The notes: generated by a model not told the origin, from the letters alone. Positions 36,001 to 57,191 are shown, counted from the stretch's first letter. The stretch is DNA of 64,000 nt from Effrenium voratum (GCA_963377175.1 CAUJNA010000480.1:448364-512363); one strand, 5' to 3'. Program-made: numbers and translations.

Positions 36001-38082
36001 AGGAGCCAAGTGCATGGAGTCAAGTGCAAGTTGCAAGTGCATGGAGTCAAGTGCAAGTTGCAAGTGCATGGAGTCAAGTGCAAGTTGCAAGTGCAAGGAG
36101 TCAAAGTGCAAGTTGTGCAAGTTGCAAGTGCAAGGAGTCAAGTGCAATTGACTTGCGAGGAGTTAAAATCTCTTCTTAGGGCGGCGGGGTAGTGCCGACG
36201 ACACTACACGAAAACCGACCCTCTGCGGAGATCGGCGTGGTCAAGGTGCAAAAACTCGAGTTGTTTTTTGCGATTTTTAACATGCTCGCGCGACCCTCTG
36301 CGGGGATCGGCGTGGTCGAGGTGCAAAAACTCGAGCTTTTTTGCGATTTCTAAAATTCCCGCGCGACCCTCTGCGGGGATCGGCGTGGTTGAGGTGCAAA
36401 CACTCGAGGTTTTTTGCGATTTCTAAAGATCCCGCGCGACCCTCTGCGGGGATCGGCGTGGTCGAGGTGCAAAAGCTCGAGTTGTTTTTGCGATTTCTGC
36501 GGTGCTCGCGCAACCCTCTGCGGGAATCGGCGTGGTCGAGGTGCAAAAACTCGAGGTTTTTTGCGACTTTTGTTGTTCGAACTGGTCCTCGGGAGTTGTC
36601 TCGTGGTTCGCGCCTGCTCCCGGGACCGGCGGGTCGCGGGTTCGATTCCTCCCTGGTCCGTGGGCGGGCGTCGCAAGATGCAACTTGCATAAAGCAACTT
36701 GCGCAGAGCAACTTGCGCAGAGCAAGTTGCACAGAACAACTTGCGCAGACCAACTTGCACCGACCAGTTTGCGCAGAGCGCCTTGCCTAGAGCAACTTGC
36801 GCAGAGCAACTTACGCAGAGCAACTTGCACAGAGCAACTTGCACAGAGCAGCTTGCACAGAGCAACTTGCAGGGAGCAACTTGCACGAAGCAATTTGCAC
36901 AGAGCAACTTGCAGGGAGCCACTTGCAGGGACCAACTTGCATGGAGCAACTTGCGCGGAGCAACTTGCGCCGAGCAACTTGCACAGTGCAACTTGCGTAG
37001 AGCAACGTGCGCAGACCAACTTGCACCGACCAGTTTGCGCAGAGCACCTTGCCTGGTGCTGTCTCGCGCTTGCTTCACGAATGCTTCGTGTAGGGAAAAA
37101 GAACGCATCCTGCAGCGTTGGGCCGACCTCGCTTGCGATGTTATGCTTTCGGGCCAACCGTGGTCTAGTTTCTTTGGCTTTCAGCCTTTTTGACTTCCTG
37201 GAATACTGACTGTTTCCCTGCTAGCGTAGCTTTGACTGTGATGTTTTGAATTACTGACTGGTTCCCCGCGAACGTAGTTTGACCGTGTTGACGTTTTGAA
37301 CAAATGGCTGTTTCCTTGCTAGCGTAACTTTTGCTTCAGATCGGGGTATGATGCAACAAACACTGTTGTCTTTGACCAAAGTAGAAAGTCCCAGAACTCA
37401 GGAACTGAGTCTAAGAAACAAAAGCAACACTCACAACATCCCCTCCTCAAGCGACCTTCAAGTCTAACAGCCCTCTCAATTATGTGCTTGGGCCCATTTG
37501 TGCCCCTGGTATTGAAGCAGCACACCCCAGAGTATGTGAAGCCTTCGGAATAAAATACATTGACCCCTGTTCACAAACAAACACCCTCCAAAAATATCAT
37601 TCTTTGGGGCTAGGGATGTCTTCCCACCGATGCCCACTCCTTGGCCGTGACCTGCCACAACGCGAAAATGATCTTATCCACCACACCGCCTTGGCTGAAA
37701 CCGCGGCCGTGCAACTGGATAGGAGGTGCACACCCGCTTTCCAACAATCGTGGAATACCCTGAAAGCCGATGGGGGAAGGTTGGAAGACTATAGTCCTCT
37801 TGAAAGGCCACCTGTCCACTTTTAGATTAGCATGAGCTTCTTGCGAGGAACCCAGATGGGATTGTCTCAAAACAAGGAAGCCGCAAAAACGGTGAACTGG
37901 TTTTATCCCCTTAGATGAGCCTGCGATTGTCCAAATGACTGTCTAGGTCCTGCATCGAACTCCAAGGTGCCCGCCGAGCGCAGGTCGCGACGCAGGTAGC
38001 GCATCAAGATGCGGAGCCGGTCCCAGCGGCCGCTGAAGACCACAAGCACCACGCGAGTGGAAAGGAGGTCTCGGTACGTGTC
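30041..38082 (-). CDS. Glycosyltransferase-like protein (KVDDDVVYV family), partial
   Basis: Best exons: 38082-37963, 35165-35069, 34946-34858, 33825-33726, 31800-31737, 31388-31321 and 30172-30041. The first has a Rossmann-like start, TRVVLVVFSGRWDRL then RILMRYLRRDL, as at the N-terminus of a glycosyltransferase-like family of stramenopiles and dinoflagellates. Exon 33825 has KVDDDVVYV (DDD, likely metal/sugar-nucleotide site) and CLFVSANV. Exon 31388 has VVERWDCAALVHESLL, and the last has ARWSTNFFAFMAEDLEGVNW before TAA at 30043-30041. Exons 31737/31388 and 31321/30172 join in phase. Donors include GA (after 37963 and 31737) and GC (after 35069 and 33726). Some middle exons are missing or only tentative. 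Family assignment is from memory of conserved blocks; acceptor and donor sugars are unknown. Confidence 0.6.
32055..32154 (-). CDS. Candidate exon within the glycosyltransferase-like gene
   Basis: Acceptor CCAGGCAG, then FIKIAALIEPSSPLRGSGRT and PPCGCRGRSWALL to a GC donor (GCAAAGG). It is codon-biased, but its end phase does not fit the 31800 exon directly, so the boundary or membership is uncertain. Confidence 0.4.
32335..32512 (-). CDS. Candidate exon within the glycosyltransferase-like gene
   Basis: After TCTATGCAG the frame reads GMCLTLLAQWPILNWLPGFP then SVYSSAKLLAGEHQSGNDDE, open to TGA at 32335. It is in phase 0 with the 33726 exon end, but no conserved family motif is visible. Confidence 0.35.
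33250..33400 (-). CDS. Weak candidate exon
   Basis: Minus frame ERLATPASFEKPCGTSEVVN then HAIMSAPWNALLPRRSQAEA. Open and codon-like, without a clear acceptor. A 10-base G run adjoins it at 33417-33428. Confidence 0.25.
35486..35884. repeat. 13-bp tandem array, about 30 copies
   Basis: Near-perfect repeats of GGAGTCATTGCAA, with one disturbed unit at about 35680-35690. It lies in the intron between the 37963 and 35165 exon ends. There are no spacers, so it is not a CRISPR. Confidence 0.97.
35885..36150. repeat. Degenerate array related to the 13-bp array
   Basis: Mixed units of about 12-27 bp built from GTGCAAGTTGCAA, GTGCATGGAGTCAA and GTGCAAGGAGCCAA. They share GGAGTCA and TTGCAAG with the array to the left. 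Confidence 0.9.
36217..36570. repeat. 73-75-bp tandem array, five copies
   Basis: Units begin GACCCTCTGCGGGGATCGGC, then GTGGTCGAGGTGCAAAA, CTCGAG and TTTTTTGCGATTTCT. Starts lie near 36217, 36292, 36365, 36438 and 36512. Confidence 0.93.
36583..36660 (+). pseudogene. tRNA-like remnant inside the repeat block
   Basis: Contains a perfect B-box-like GGGTTCGATTCC preceded by GTCGC and, about 40 bases upstream, a loose A-box-like GTCTCGTGGTTCGCGC. The T stem mispairs and no acceptor stem forms, so it is not a working tRNA. It could be the head of a tRNA-derived short element. Confidence 0.35.
36690..37056. repeat. 14-bp tandem array, about 26 copies
   Basis: Units of AGCAACTTGCGCAG and variants (CACAG, CAGGG, GACCAACTTGC). 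A longer block near 36735-36795 recurs at 37000-37056 (both contain CACCGACCAGTTTGCGCAGA). Its core GCAACTTGC is the reverse complement of GCAAGTTGC in the 35885-36150 array. Confidence 0.95.
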
Positions 38083-39600
38083 CTGCCGAGGGAAAAATAT
38101 CCTGTCGGTTCTGGTGGTTGTCCCAGCCGATTCTTGTTTACCAAACCCACCCAAGGAAAGGTTCCTGGCTCAGAAGGGGATCTTAGAATGGGGTCGTTAA
38201 TACTTTTTACGGGGTCAGGAGGTCCTCACGTCTCTCCTGCTACAAAGTTACACCCCTGGAGTCCAAGTGCCAGCAGTCCAATTCATCGATCTATCCATTT
38301 ATGTTTAGGCCTGCCAGGCATGCGTATGTACTTACTTGTGCAGTCGCCGATAGTGGTTCTCCTCTGCAACTAGGCAACTCCGCCCAAGCAATGATTGGGG
38401 AATGCATGTGCCCTACTGGCCAAAGGTAGGGGAGCACTAGTCGCCCACCTTGGTGCAGCTGGCTTGGGTGATAGCACCAAGTGCGTGATACTTGTTAAGT
38501 CATCAACTTGCTGGCTTGCTGGTTGCTATTGTTTCGTCTTGGCGAGGGTCGGCCGAGCGCAGATCATCAGGTGGATAAGTGTTCACAATTGCACAAAGCT
38601 TGCAGCAACAGCATCCTACAATAACAGCAACATCAGAGCTGACAACGGGCCAAAAAAACTCGATGACTTGCACGTTCTTAGTAAGGAATATGGCAATGAA
38701 CCCCTACATACATGGACCTTTGTACAGACTGGTAGTGAGTTATTGCAAGATTCCTTGCTGAACACAAGCATGAGGCACTCGACCCCAGAGCTGTCCTTCG
38801 GCACTGCACAGTGCGGATTCAGCGGATCTGGTGGCTTTGTTGGCGTGTCCGATTCCGCTTCCAGGATCCCAGATTCCTACGGCGAGGAACAGCTCCGACC
38901 CAAACCGGCTGTGAGACATGCAAGGCAGCCGTACATGGCTCCGTGTTTTTTTTGGACAACGACGAGGCAGGCCCTCCCCGTGCGTTGTGTGTGCTTGTTT
39001 CTGGGATGGGACTGTCCTGCGCCAATGTCCACAAAGCAGATAAAACATGAAGACTCCATCTACTGGAGCCTGAAGCACCTCCTCTCTCAACACCTGACAA
39101 AACATATCATTTCGCATCTGAACCTAGTCATCCCCGGTGTCCTTCTCACAGCTTTCGGCGTCACCATCGCAGCTTTCGGCGTCGGCATCGCTCAGCACGA
39201 TGGTGTGTTTTGCTCCGCTTTTGGCATCCTCCTGGGCAAAGAGCCCCCGAGCTTCAGAACTCCCAGGAGGAAAAAGAGACACTGCTGGGTGCCGGGGGAC
39301 CTGTAGAACGTTCCTGGATTATGGGAGCCTCCTCATGGCTGGTTCAGCCCTGGAAATGCCCAATGCGTCAAACTCATGTGGGGATCGCCGTTTTCAGAAG
39401 CCGCCTCAAAATACATCAAACACACTTGGAACTCACAGTGCTACAAACGAATGAGGGTAGTCCCCCCCCCCGAGAGCAATTGGATAGTGCAAGACCGACA
39501 AATCACACTACAAACTTCTGGACAAACTGTGTGTTGCTCACTTGGCCGCTTGGCCCCTGGGGGATGAGTTTGTTGGGGTCCCGGAATGTAGCACACGGCA
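38083..39600. other. Upstream of the first glycosyltransferase-like exon; no firm gene
   Basis: Holds a 303-codon plus frame (38395-39306) that begins at TTG rather than ATG, lacks splice-bounded exons and shows no family motif, and lies antisense to the surrounding genes. I do not call it a gene. Confidence 0.3.
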
Positions 39601-39680
39601 TGCGCCGTGTAGTTGGCGAAGGGCCACCGGCTCATACGGTGCACTCTCAGAAAGTTCTGCTTAAAGTGGCAAATGCCGTT
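39582..39680 (-). CDS. Weak candidate exon
   Basis: Minus frame NGICHFKQNFLRVHRMSRWP then FANYTAHA, with a possible GTGTGC donor. The acceptor side is A-rich rather than pyrimidine-rich, which counts against it. Confidence 0.3.
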
Positions 39681-40514
39681 GGATGATTCGTCCTCCACCA
39701 GATTGTTCTTTTTTTCTGTTTTTTTTTTTTTTGTGTGTTTTTTGGTTTTCTCGAGGATTTGTTTTGTGGTTTCAGAGCACAAAAGGGGCAAAAGTGGTTA
39801 TATGAAAAAAAACACCGCTCAGGACCTTGCTTTCTGAAAAAAAGACACCTTTTCCATTCCGGACGATCCCTTTCATCACTTGCCACGCTTCGGGACGTTC
39901 CCAGACCCGGGGCCTTCCCCGGCCAGGTCTCAGCGCCGTAGGTTGCCTGCCCGTCTTGGTAGCTGGTCCTATAAGCACCGAAAGCCCGGCGGGAGAGAAG
40001 AACTTCGTCGGCGCATGGTCTGTCAAACGCACTGTGTTGGGGCATGTGCACCTTTCCGCTTGCTTCATCATAAATGCATCCAATGACGAAAAACGTGTTT
40101 TCCCAAACCCCGGTGTGCGCTGCTGGGACGAGAAGCGTTTGCCAACCATTTAAGCCTTCCCCCACTACAAACAACAGAACAGTGAGGCGGCTGCATTCCC
40201 TCCCAAGCGATTTCACTGACTGGCTCCAGTACTCGCTCCTCTCTTCAGAAGGAGGTGAAGAAGGGGACAGTTTACCTGACAGGATGATGATGATGGGGAT
40301 GCTCCCTGGGCCTCAACAACCAAAATGGAAACTAACTACTGCCCTGAAGCCTAAGACAGGCACAACCTTGACATGCCAAAAGCATCCCAGAAGGTTGTAA
40401 AATGCTGACGCTCAACATGCATCCCTCGCAAAACGCCAAAACCGTGCCCTGATCCCTGAGCCTAAACATAAGGAGCAAAGACTCGTCCAGCGGGCCATTT
40501 TTGAGCATGCGAAC

Positions 40515-40576
40515 CTGGGTGCCGCGGCGCCTAAGTCTCCCCCGGCAGGGCACCGCAGCCTCTCGACACACAGCGC
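40515..40576 (-). CDS. Candidate short exon
   Basis: Bounded by an acceptor (TTTGGGAG) and a GT donor (GTTCGC), the frame reads ALCVERLRCPAGGDLGAAAP with two bases left over. An overlapping frame (GTQVRMLKNGPLDESLLLMF) is also coding-like, so the frame is not settled. It may be an upstream exon of the glycosyltransferase-like gene. Confidence 0.35.
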
Positions 40577-40949
40577 CTCCCAAACCGCAGGCAAGTTGGG
40601 TGTTGAGCTCGCGGTCCTCAGAGGCCGACTGAAAAATGAATGACGTGCAATCACGGTCGCATCACGCCACGCTTTCATAAAACACTCGCGCTTCGTCAAT
40701 TTACATGCATGCTTCAGGGGAAATCTTTAAACTGCCTCAGTTTGGCGTTCTTAAAGAGAAACCAACCATGGCAAGTCCCGAGGGCTGGGAAATCTGATTC
40801 ATACCTCCCACTTTGAGCCAACTGCTCTGGCCCAAGCAAGCAGAGAACGCCGAGGACTCCGAGGACTACAAACGGTGATCACATGTGCAGCTTGCTAAAA
40901 GCTGAAGGCATGAAGCCTTGTACGAACCCCTTGCATGAGACCCATTAGC

Positions 40950-41010
40950 ACGTACATGTATATACACACAATATACACATGTATATGTATATTGTATATA
41001 TATATATATG
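40950..41010. repeat. (TA)n / TATACACA microsatellite
   Basis: Alternating TATACACA, GTATAT and (TA)n words over about 60 bp. Confidence 0.8.
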
Positions 41011-41241
41011 TTAGTTTTGCTGGCTGTTAGTTATCGCTTGTTTGCGGGAAACCAACTTCTCAAGGCGCCACGTGTGAATGTGCTTGGGTTCTGCCTGCTG
41101 GGCGTGTAAGTAGACACAGTATTTAATATCTCTCAATCAGATTGTCCGGAAACCACTGCCATAACTGCAACCCCTGCACACCAAACAGTAACAGGCAACA
41201 GTTCGGAGTTGATCCCCCGCTTGTCCGAATGCTGAGCTGCA

Positions 41242-41574
41242 TTACGCATCCTGCGTGAAGCTGCAGCGTGGAACCCAAACCCTGGCAGTCTTAAACTGTC
41301 TAAACTGGCAATCATGAAGCCCCCAAGACGCGAGCCCGTCCTGCCCCTCAAACACACGTGTGAATTCACAACAGGGCACCTTGATCTTCATGTCACTGGC
41401 CAACATGTTGCATGACACTATCATTGCCACGGGCCGGTCTTTGCTTGCGCCAGGCAACAAGAGGCGTTGCAGAATGTGCCGGTCAGATGTCAAATAGCGG
41501 CGGCATCGCTGATGATGCTCGTCCTGTAGCCGCATGGCTTGGAGCGTTCGATGCTTGGTGGCCCAGGTTTTCAA
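41242..41574 (-). other. Open frame of uncertain status
   Basis: A 110-codon minus frame with moderately coding-like composition (for example RCRRYLTSDRHILQRLLLPG). No splice-bounded exon or family could be set. Confidence 0.25.
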
Positions 41575-43830
41575 ACTTCAGCACTTCTGCCACCAACGAC
41601 TTTTGAGCTCATAGGAATCCAAGGCCTAGGCGGCAACAAGCTAAATCAAAGTTGAATCAACTGCAGGCAGCAAACCTGAGTTGGATGTGCCTGGCTAACG
41701 GATCTAAGTCAATGTGCCCCTTGGCACGCCCCCGAGCTTGTTGACGAACGGGCCAGGGGCACTTGATTTGAGCAACTGGCCCCCAGCCCCACCCCAAGTC
41801 TGCCACCGTCTGTCTCCGAAACAAACCGGCGGCAGAGCGACCCTGGCATACTTCCCTAGGCTTTTTCGAGAAAATCCAGACATGTGTCCAATCAAGCTGT
41901 CCGCAACATCCCGAACTTTAGGGTGACACCCTGGTATTTTTTTCCGTAGGGTAGCCGCGTAGCCCAAATAGGACTACCCCGTTTCTTGACAAACCCCCAC
42001 CTCCGCCAGAGATTGGGACACTGCGGTGATAAGCTCTTGGGCTGTGCCTGCACCAGGCCGAATCGGGCGGGGTCCCAAGAAGTTATCTCCAAAGATTGGG
42101 AGGTGACTTCCGTTTGGTTTCTTTAAGGCAATCCAAAAAGGGCCCCTCGCAAAGAGACACAGCCAAATCAAATGGGAGCTCCAGCATGGACTAAGTCAAA
42201 AACTGGATATTGTGTCCCCATGGACTCGTGAAATCTAGCACCGATCTCCGTCCAAAGGGCGTCCCAAACGGAGTTGCTTGTAAGCATGCGAATGACGTGT
42301 CACTTAGAGGGCCTACTAAAAGTCCAGTCTTCCAGTGCCCCTGAAACAACACGGAGCAAAGCCTGAAACTGCCATGAACTGCCTTGTTGACCCGGGATTG
42401 TATAATCAGCCTTGCACATTCAGAATTCATGCACAAAAGGACACACCCCAAACATTTCCTCGGGGGGGGGGGGGCATAAATCATGGGCCCTCATTAGGTG
42501 AGAAGCGGCTTCTGCCAACCCGCTTCGCTGCCCAATCCATACGACATGGAACATCAAGATTGCCCTGTACGTACAAAGTTCCTCCTGAACACACCCGACG
42601 TCATGCAACTCAAAAGCCAGCCTCAAAAGGGAAGTGCCCTAAATTGGTTGGGTTTAAGCCCTCTTTGCAGAGGGCTCATCATTAGAAAAGGGTTCTCAGA
42701 GCCCCTGTAAGAACCCTTTCTATTAAAGTTCTACGAACCCTTCTTGGGTTGTGGGCGGCTTTTAGGTGCTTCCTCTTATTGCAGGAATGACTTAATGGCC
42801 GCAAAGCTGATTTCCCGTTTTAACGCGAATGCGAGTGCCATGCTTGACTGCTGACAAGGCGCCAGCTCTGTCGAGCTGCGTGTGCACCAGTGACGCACAG
42901 AACCGGCAGGACTCGCACACCTCGGGGGAGCTTTTTGTTCTGACTTGTTCGACACAGGCGCCTTCCAAAATATTGCGGCTGGGGAATGAAACAAGGCCTT
43001 TCGGGTTTCCTCAGCTTGCTGCGTTTTAGCGAAAGGGCACAGTAGGCAAGGGGACGAAACCCTGACCTGCGCAGTGCCAAAGGCAAGGTGGGGTGCCCCA
43101 AAAGAAAACTCAAGCTCCTTCCCTCATCCGATTTTATGACCACATACACTTAAGCGCAACTGCATGTCTTTGTCGGAGGTAGAGCAAATTCCAACCTCCA
43201 GCTACCTGCACCCAAAGCACAAACCTCTGTGCATGTCAGTTCGCGCAGGGTGCATCCAAAGAGAAAGCTCTCAACAGTCCGTGCCTTGGCACCTCCCCAT
43301 GTCCCAGGTGCGCAAGCGTGTGGGAGTGTGGGCGTGTGGGCACCCGGGTTGCTGGATACGGTGGGTCACTTGACCTTTGCAAAGTTACGGGCGGCCTCGA
43401 CCCAAATTGAGACTTGACATGGCACACGGCACTGGGTTTGCCTCGGTGGCAACTTGCACGCATGTCGTCCAAGCGGAAGCACACATCCATGCTTGTGCTG
43501 GTCGCAAGTGGACCCAAATGGACCACCCAGGCGCGACGCTGTGTCATCCAAACCAAGTTTGGTGCTCAACAACTTCTGTACGCATCCTGACCTCAACCCC
43601 GCTACAACCACTGCGCAGGCTGCCCGCTCAGGAACTCCCAAGAAACAAAAGGCATCAATGATTTCACCACGCGCTGCCGCCGTGATTGCACAAACATGTC
43701 GAGTACCAACACAAAATGTTGATAGGGCACCAAAGAACCCTTGACCCTTCGCCAAGAACATAGCGTTTGCAAGCCAACAAGTTCTCACCGTGCCAACCAC
43801 GCCGACCTGAGCTCGAACCGTGTGTCTTTG
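41575..43830. other. Non-coding stretch
   Basis: No supported exon. A 10-bp inverted repeat (AAAGGGTTCT / AGAACCCTTT, loop of about 14) lies at 42687-42722, and an 11-base G run at 42463-42473. Confidence 0.35.
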
Positions 43831-43879
43831 AACTGGGCTTCATCCCCCTGAAACATCAACCAGGCCCTCTTTCCCCGTT

Positions 43880-43992
43880 TGCCGAGCCACACTGCCACCC
43901 GCCGCGAGCGGCAACAAGAGAAGGCCGAACTCAGCGCGCGAGCAAAGAGCTGTCAGTTGGGGAGCTGCTGGCAGCTGCAACTTCTTTGGTAA
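43880..43992. CDS. GC-rich candidate exon, strand unresolved
   Basis: Minus reading: after GAAGTTGCAG the frame gives LPAAPQLTALCSRAEFGLLL then LPLAAGGSVARQTG. Plus reading: after CAACAAGAG the frame gives GRTQRASKELSVGELLAAAT then SL before a perfect GTAAGT donor at 43990. The minus strand agrees with the other genes; the plus strand has the better donor. Confidence 0.3.
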
Positions 43993-46037
43993 GTTGTATT
44001 CATCTGATGCCGGGAGCTCTGTCAACTCTTCGAGCTTACCCCCGCTTGAGCAGCCAACACGACTCTCACAACAATAATTCAAACGCAAGCACAGGGAGCT
44101 TTAAGTTCGGGCAGTACTTAGTCTTCGGTAGCAGCTTAGTATTGGCTTACATGTGCTTCATGTCCGGGCAAAGCTACTGCCCTTCAACCTCGATGATGCT
44201 CTTTCGTCGTCTCTCAAGGTATCTTTTATGCAGCTTGACATGTTTTTGGTGTTTGCAAGCAAGCGATTGCAGGAAACTCATGGTTTTGCTAGCGTGGTGA
44301 ATTTCCATGAATTGAGACGGAGCAGCGCTCGAGCTTTTTGGGTTATCGGCTCCTCTAGTAGGGGAGAACGGGCGAACGAAATCTGCTTCCTGTTTGCCCT
44401 ACGGATTGAGGCCCGGCCATGCCTCCGGAAAGCAAACTCATCTTTCCCACTGGGGGTGATGGCATTAGACTGGGCCACAGTTTGGACTCTTCCAAGTCAC
44501 ATACCTCATGCTCGCGCACCACCATCAGCTGCATAGCAAGTGGCCCTTATGGCTGGCTCAAAAGCATAACCTGATTCATATTGCACCAGCTAGGTTAACT
44601 TTATCGCCACGCCACATGAGGCAACCGGCCAGAATGCATCCAGCGCTAGCTGAAATGTTCTACTTCTGCCAATGTGTTTTGTTCTTGTCTGGCTTGATCA
44701 AATTGGACAGTTCAATCCCTAAATGTCCATGCTCACCGAGTCCTTTCAACAGCCAGTACCCCATTCAACCTAATGCTTGGCCATTGCAATGAACAGCTGG
44801 TAAGACCAAGTAGACCCTGCCAAGTAGCCCAACAATGCCAAAGCTCATCCAAATCCACTGGTCTGTCCGCGTCAGTCACAGAACCTCTCAAGGCGACTTG
44901 AGCCCAAAAGCCCCAGCACATTGGTCAGTGCCAACAGGCGGGCAGTCACCAAACTCTTTGACGCAAACCCCGGGTGCCTGATGAGCATGCAGGGGTCCCG
45001 GCGTCTTCCAGAAAATTGTAGAAACTTGGAGAATGCCATCCTCGGCAGAACTCATTTAAGTTTAGCCACAGTCAAATGATTTGCCTGTCCGCGTTTTTCT
45101 GTGCTAGACAGGAGTCTGTTCCTGAGTCTCGATCGTGGTTTGTGAGCGGCCAAATGTCCGGCGTTGTGTCAGGATTGCGCTGTCACCATGCCGCACCGCT
45201 CCATCAGCATGACTTGATCTCAATTCATGGCTGGCTTTCCCTACAGTACATAAGTAACAGTAACACCATCACTTGCCCCCTGTGAAATTGGATTGATTTT
45301 GATGCTGTTGGACGACTTATTTTGAGGAGATTTGATGCCAGCATCTGCACAAGAATTTGTCCTGGCAACGAAGCACATCCATTCGCTTGCCAGAGCGAAT
45401 CAAGATCCAGTTGAAACAATGTTGGAGTCACGCCGAAAACTGGAACCCATATTGGGCTGAGCACGGATGGATTTAAATGAGATTCTGCAGCATGCGGCAG
45501 CCCCTTGGGGAACAAGAAAGAGCATATCATTCAGAATGGCAGCTGGTCCAAAGCTCGGCCAGTCCCGCTGCAATTCAATCAGTTATATGAGAAAGTGTGT
45601 GGGTGGCATTTTGCCTCCACCACTTCCTTATCATGGGCAAAATCGGACAGATTGCGACAACTCGAAATGCTGCCGCTGAGCTTGTCAGCGGCAAGGAGTG
45701 TTGCCTGGGCTCCTTCGATTTCCAGTGAACTACCCTTCTGGTAACATGAACATTTCATCCAACAAAGGCCTTCTGGTAGGCGGGAACGGCATCACTGGAG
45801 GTCAAACGAAGAAAGCCGGTTTCCAATAGATCATTCCGGGAAGATTATTTGACAGCATGCACTGACCAAGCCCCGGGGAATTAAAGGCCACAAGGCCCCG
45901 CGCCCAAATCATTTGTGCGGTGAAATGCGGTGAAGGCGAGCGTTTGCATGGGTGTCACACTTCTCGCAATGTTCAAGGCATCTGCAACTTATCTGACTCT
46001 TCACTCTTCACACTTGGGCCTTCGCTTTGATTTTCTT
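43993..46037. other. Downstream flank of the PUF gene
   Basis: No codon-biased, splice-bounded segment recognised. Expected to hold the 3' UTR of the PUF gene near 46037. Confidence 0.35.
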
Positions 46038-55739
<9,702 letters not shown>

Positions 55740-55849
55740 CCGGCCTGCGCTTCAAAACCAGATGGATAAACATCTGATGATCATCACAACCAAATCGCTT
55801 GGGCAAATTCGGCAAATGATCCAGGCGCCAACTCAAAACAAGAAGATCA

Positions 55850-56080
55850 AGAAGCGGGTGGCATCAAGCAACCTTTACCTTTTCCCACACAGACCAGGCC
55901 AGAGAAAAAACATGTGCCCACCAACAGAAAACTGGATGGTTTCCTGTCGCTTCCCCCGAACCCTTGGGACCAACACACAAGTTTGCACCAGCGAAAAGGA
56001 GACAACGTTTTTGATTCGCGGAACAATTCACCCAACGTAACAAAAAGTTCGGGGGTCTGATCTGGAAGCCATGGCAAGTC
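55850..56080 (-). other. Possible exon upstream of the PUF start
   Basis: Minus frame PWLPDQTPELFVTLGELFRE then SKTLSPFRWCKLVCW is coding-like. If real it would be either an extra 5' PUF exon or the 3' end of the next gene. No clear splice pair. Confidence 0.25.
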
Positions 56081-56388
56081 GCCCTTAGCCCATCAGGCCC
56101 TGACCAACGTAGGACCTTCACCAAGAAAGATCCAGAGTCGCAAAAAAAAACTGGACAGTGGACCCACCTGATACGACCCTGATATTGGCTCGATGCAAGG
56201 CTTCCCCGTGAAGCATTAACCCACCAACTGCCACTGGTGTGTGCCGTCCCGAAACAGAAGAGTACAAACATATTTATGCCCCTTCTAGTTTGGCAAACCA
56301 CCTAGATGAAGTCCACACCCTAAGGCGGAGCATGCATTTTCCATAAGAACTACCACGACCCCAGCCACCGACAAAACGGATCGCTCAC

Positions 56389-56494
56389 GCCTAGCTGCTC
56401 CTCCTCGCCCTCGTCCACCTCGTGTTCGGAAGCGGAGGTGCTCTCGGCGAAAACGCGCTCCACGAGCTCTTTGTTCTCTTCTTTCGCATTTGGC
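56389..56494 (-). CDS. Exon encoding an acidic segment (partial gene)
   Basis: Acceptor CTTCTGAG, one base, then 35 codons and a consensus GTGAGC donor: PNAKEENKELVERVFAESTS then ASEHEVDEGEEEQLG. The acidic, Ser-rich end looks disordered. It belongs either to the 5' part of the PUF gene (the phase does not fit the 55739 exon directly) or to the separate upstream gene represented by exons at 59.9-63.4 kb. Confidence 0.6.
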
Positions 56495-56999
56495 CTCAGA
56501 AGCCCAGCGGCAATGGGGAAAGCAAGGGCACCCCGTTTTAGTAGATTTTGTTTTAAAGGAAACTCGTCCAACAAAAAGACGAAAGGGTGCCACTAACTAA
56601 CTGGGGCTCTCATCCTGTGTATTTGACTCACGGTGAGCGATCGGTGTGATGTCGCTCGGTCCGCTCGGTCCGCTTGACATCATCACCGGCGACATCATCA
56701 CAGCCGTCGCCATGTTGGGACGCTGCAAAAAAGGCATTGGGCCTGGGGCCAAGGTGAAAGCAGACCGAAGGCAGCCACAGGAAAGCCGCCAGAAAGCCCA
56801 TTGTTTTGCAGTTTGTTTGCCAACCTCCTATCTGTTCCGCAACTTGGCGCACCCACTCCCTTTACAGTAAGGCAAAATTTAAGAATTCCATGACTCATGA
56901 GACAACTGGCATCCCTAGAGTGCTCCATCCGGGGACTTCAACATCCCACCCGGGGCCGCAAGTGAATTCCCTTGCTTTGTCTATTTACCACTTGGGCAG
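56495..56999. other. Non-coding stretch
   Basis: Contains small direct repeats of TCGGTCCGC (about 56655-56675) and GACATCATCAC (56676-56702). No exon supported. Confidence 0.3.
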
Positions 57000-57191
57000 T
57001 TAGCTTTTGCGCACCCCCCAGCCTGGAACAATCATTGCAACGATGCACCCGTGCTGCAGTACTGGCACCTGTGGCATCTGGCGCAACATCATCACGCTAC
57101 GAAACTCAACCTGGACAGGTTGGGGAGTGTGCATCAACTTGCCGAAATGATCCGAAATGGCTGCAAGGTGCATCTCCAACATTTCCAGCAC
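57000..57191 (-). CDS. Candidate exon, unknown protein
   Basis: Minus frame LEMLEMHLAAISDHFGKLMH then TPQPVQVEFRSVMMLRQMPQ and VPVLQHGCIVAMIV is strongly codon-like. An internal CCTTGCAG acceptor and GTTGAG donor give a shorter alternative. No domain recognised. Confidence 0.4.
   Translation of the reverse strand: MLEMLEMHLAAISDHFGKLMHTPQPVQVEFRSVMMLRQMPQVPVLQHGCIVAMIVPGWGVRKS

Noticed and set aside
35486..37056. CRISPR array
   Set aside because: Units of 13-14 bp follow each other with no unique spacers and there are no cas genes; the genome is eukaryotic.
38395..39306. 303-codon plus-strand frame
   Set aside because: It starts at TTG, has no ATG near the start, weak codon bias and no motif, and is antisense to all genes here. 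Unusual in length, but not enough to call a gene.
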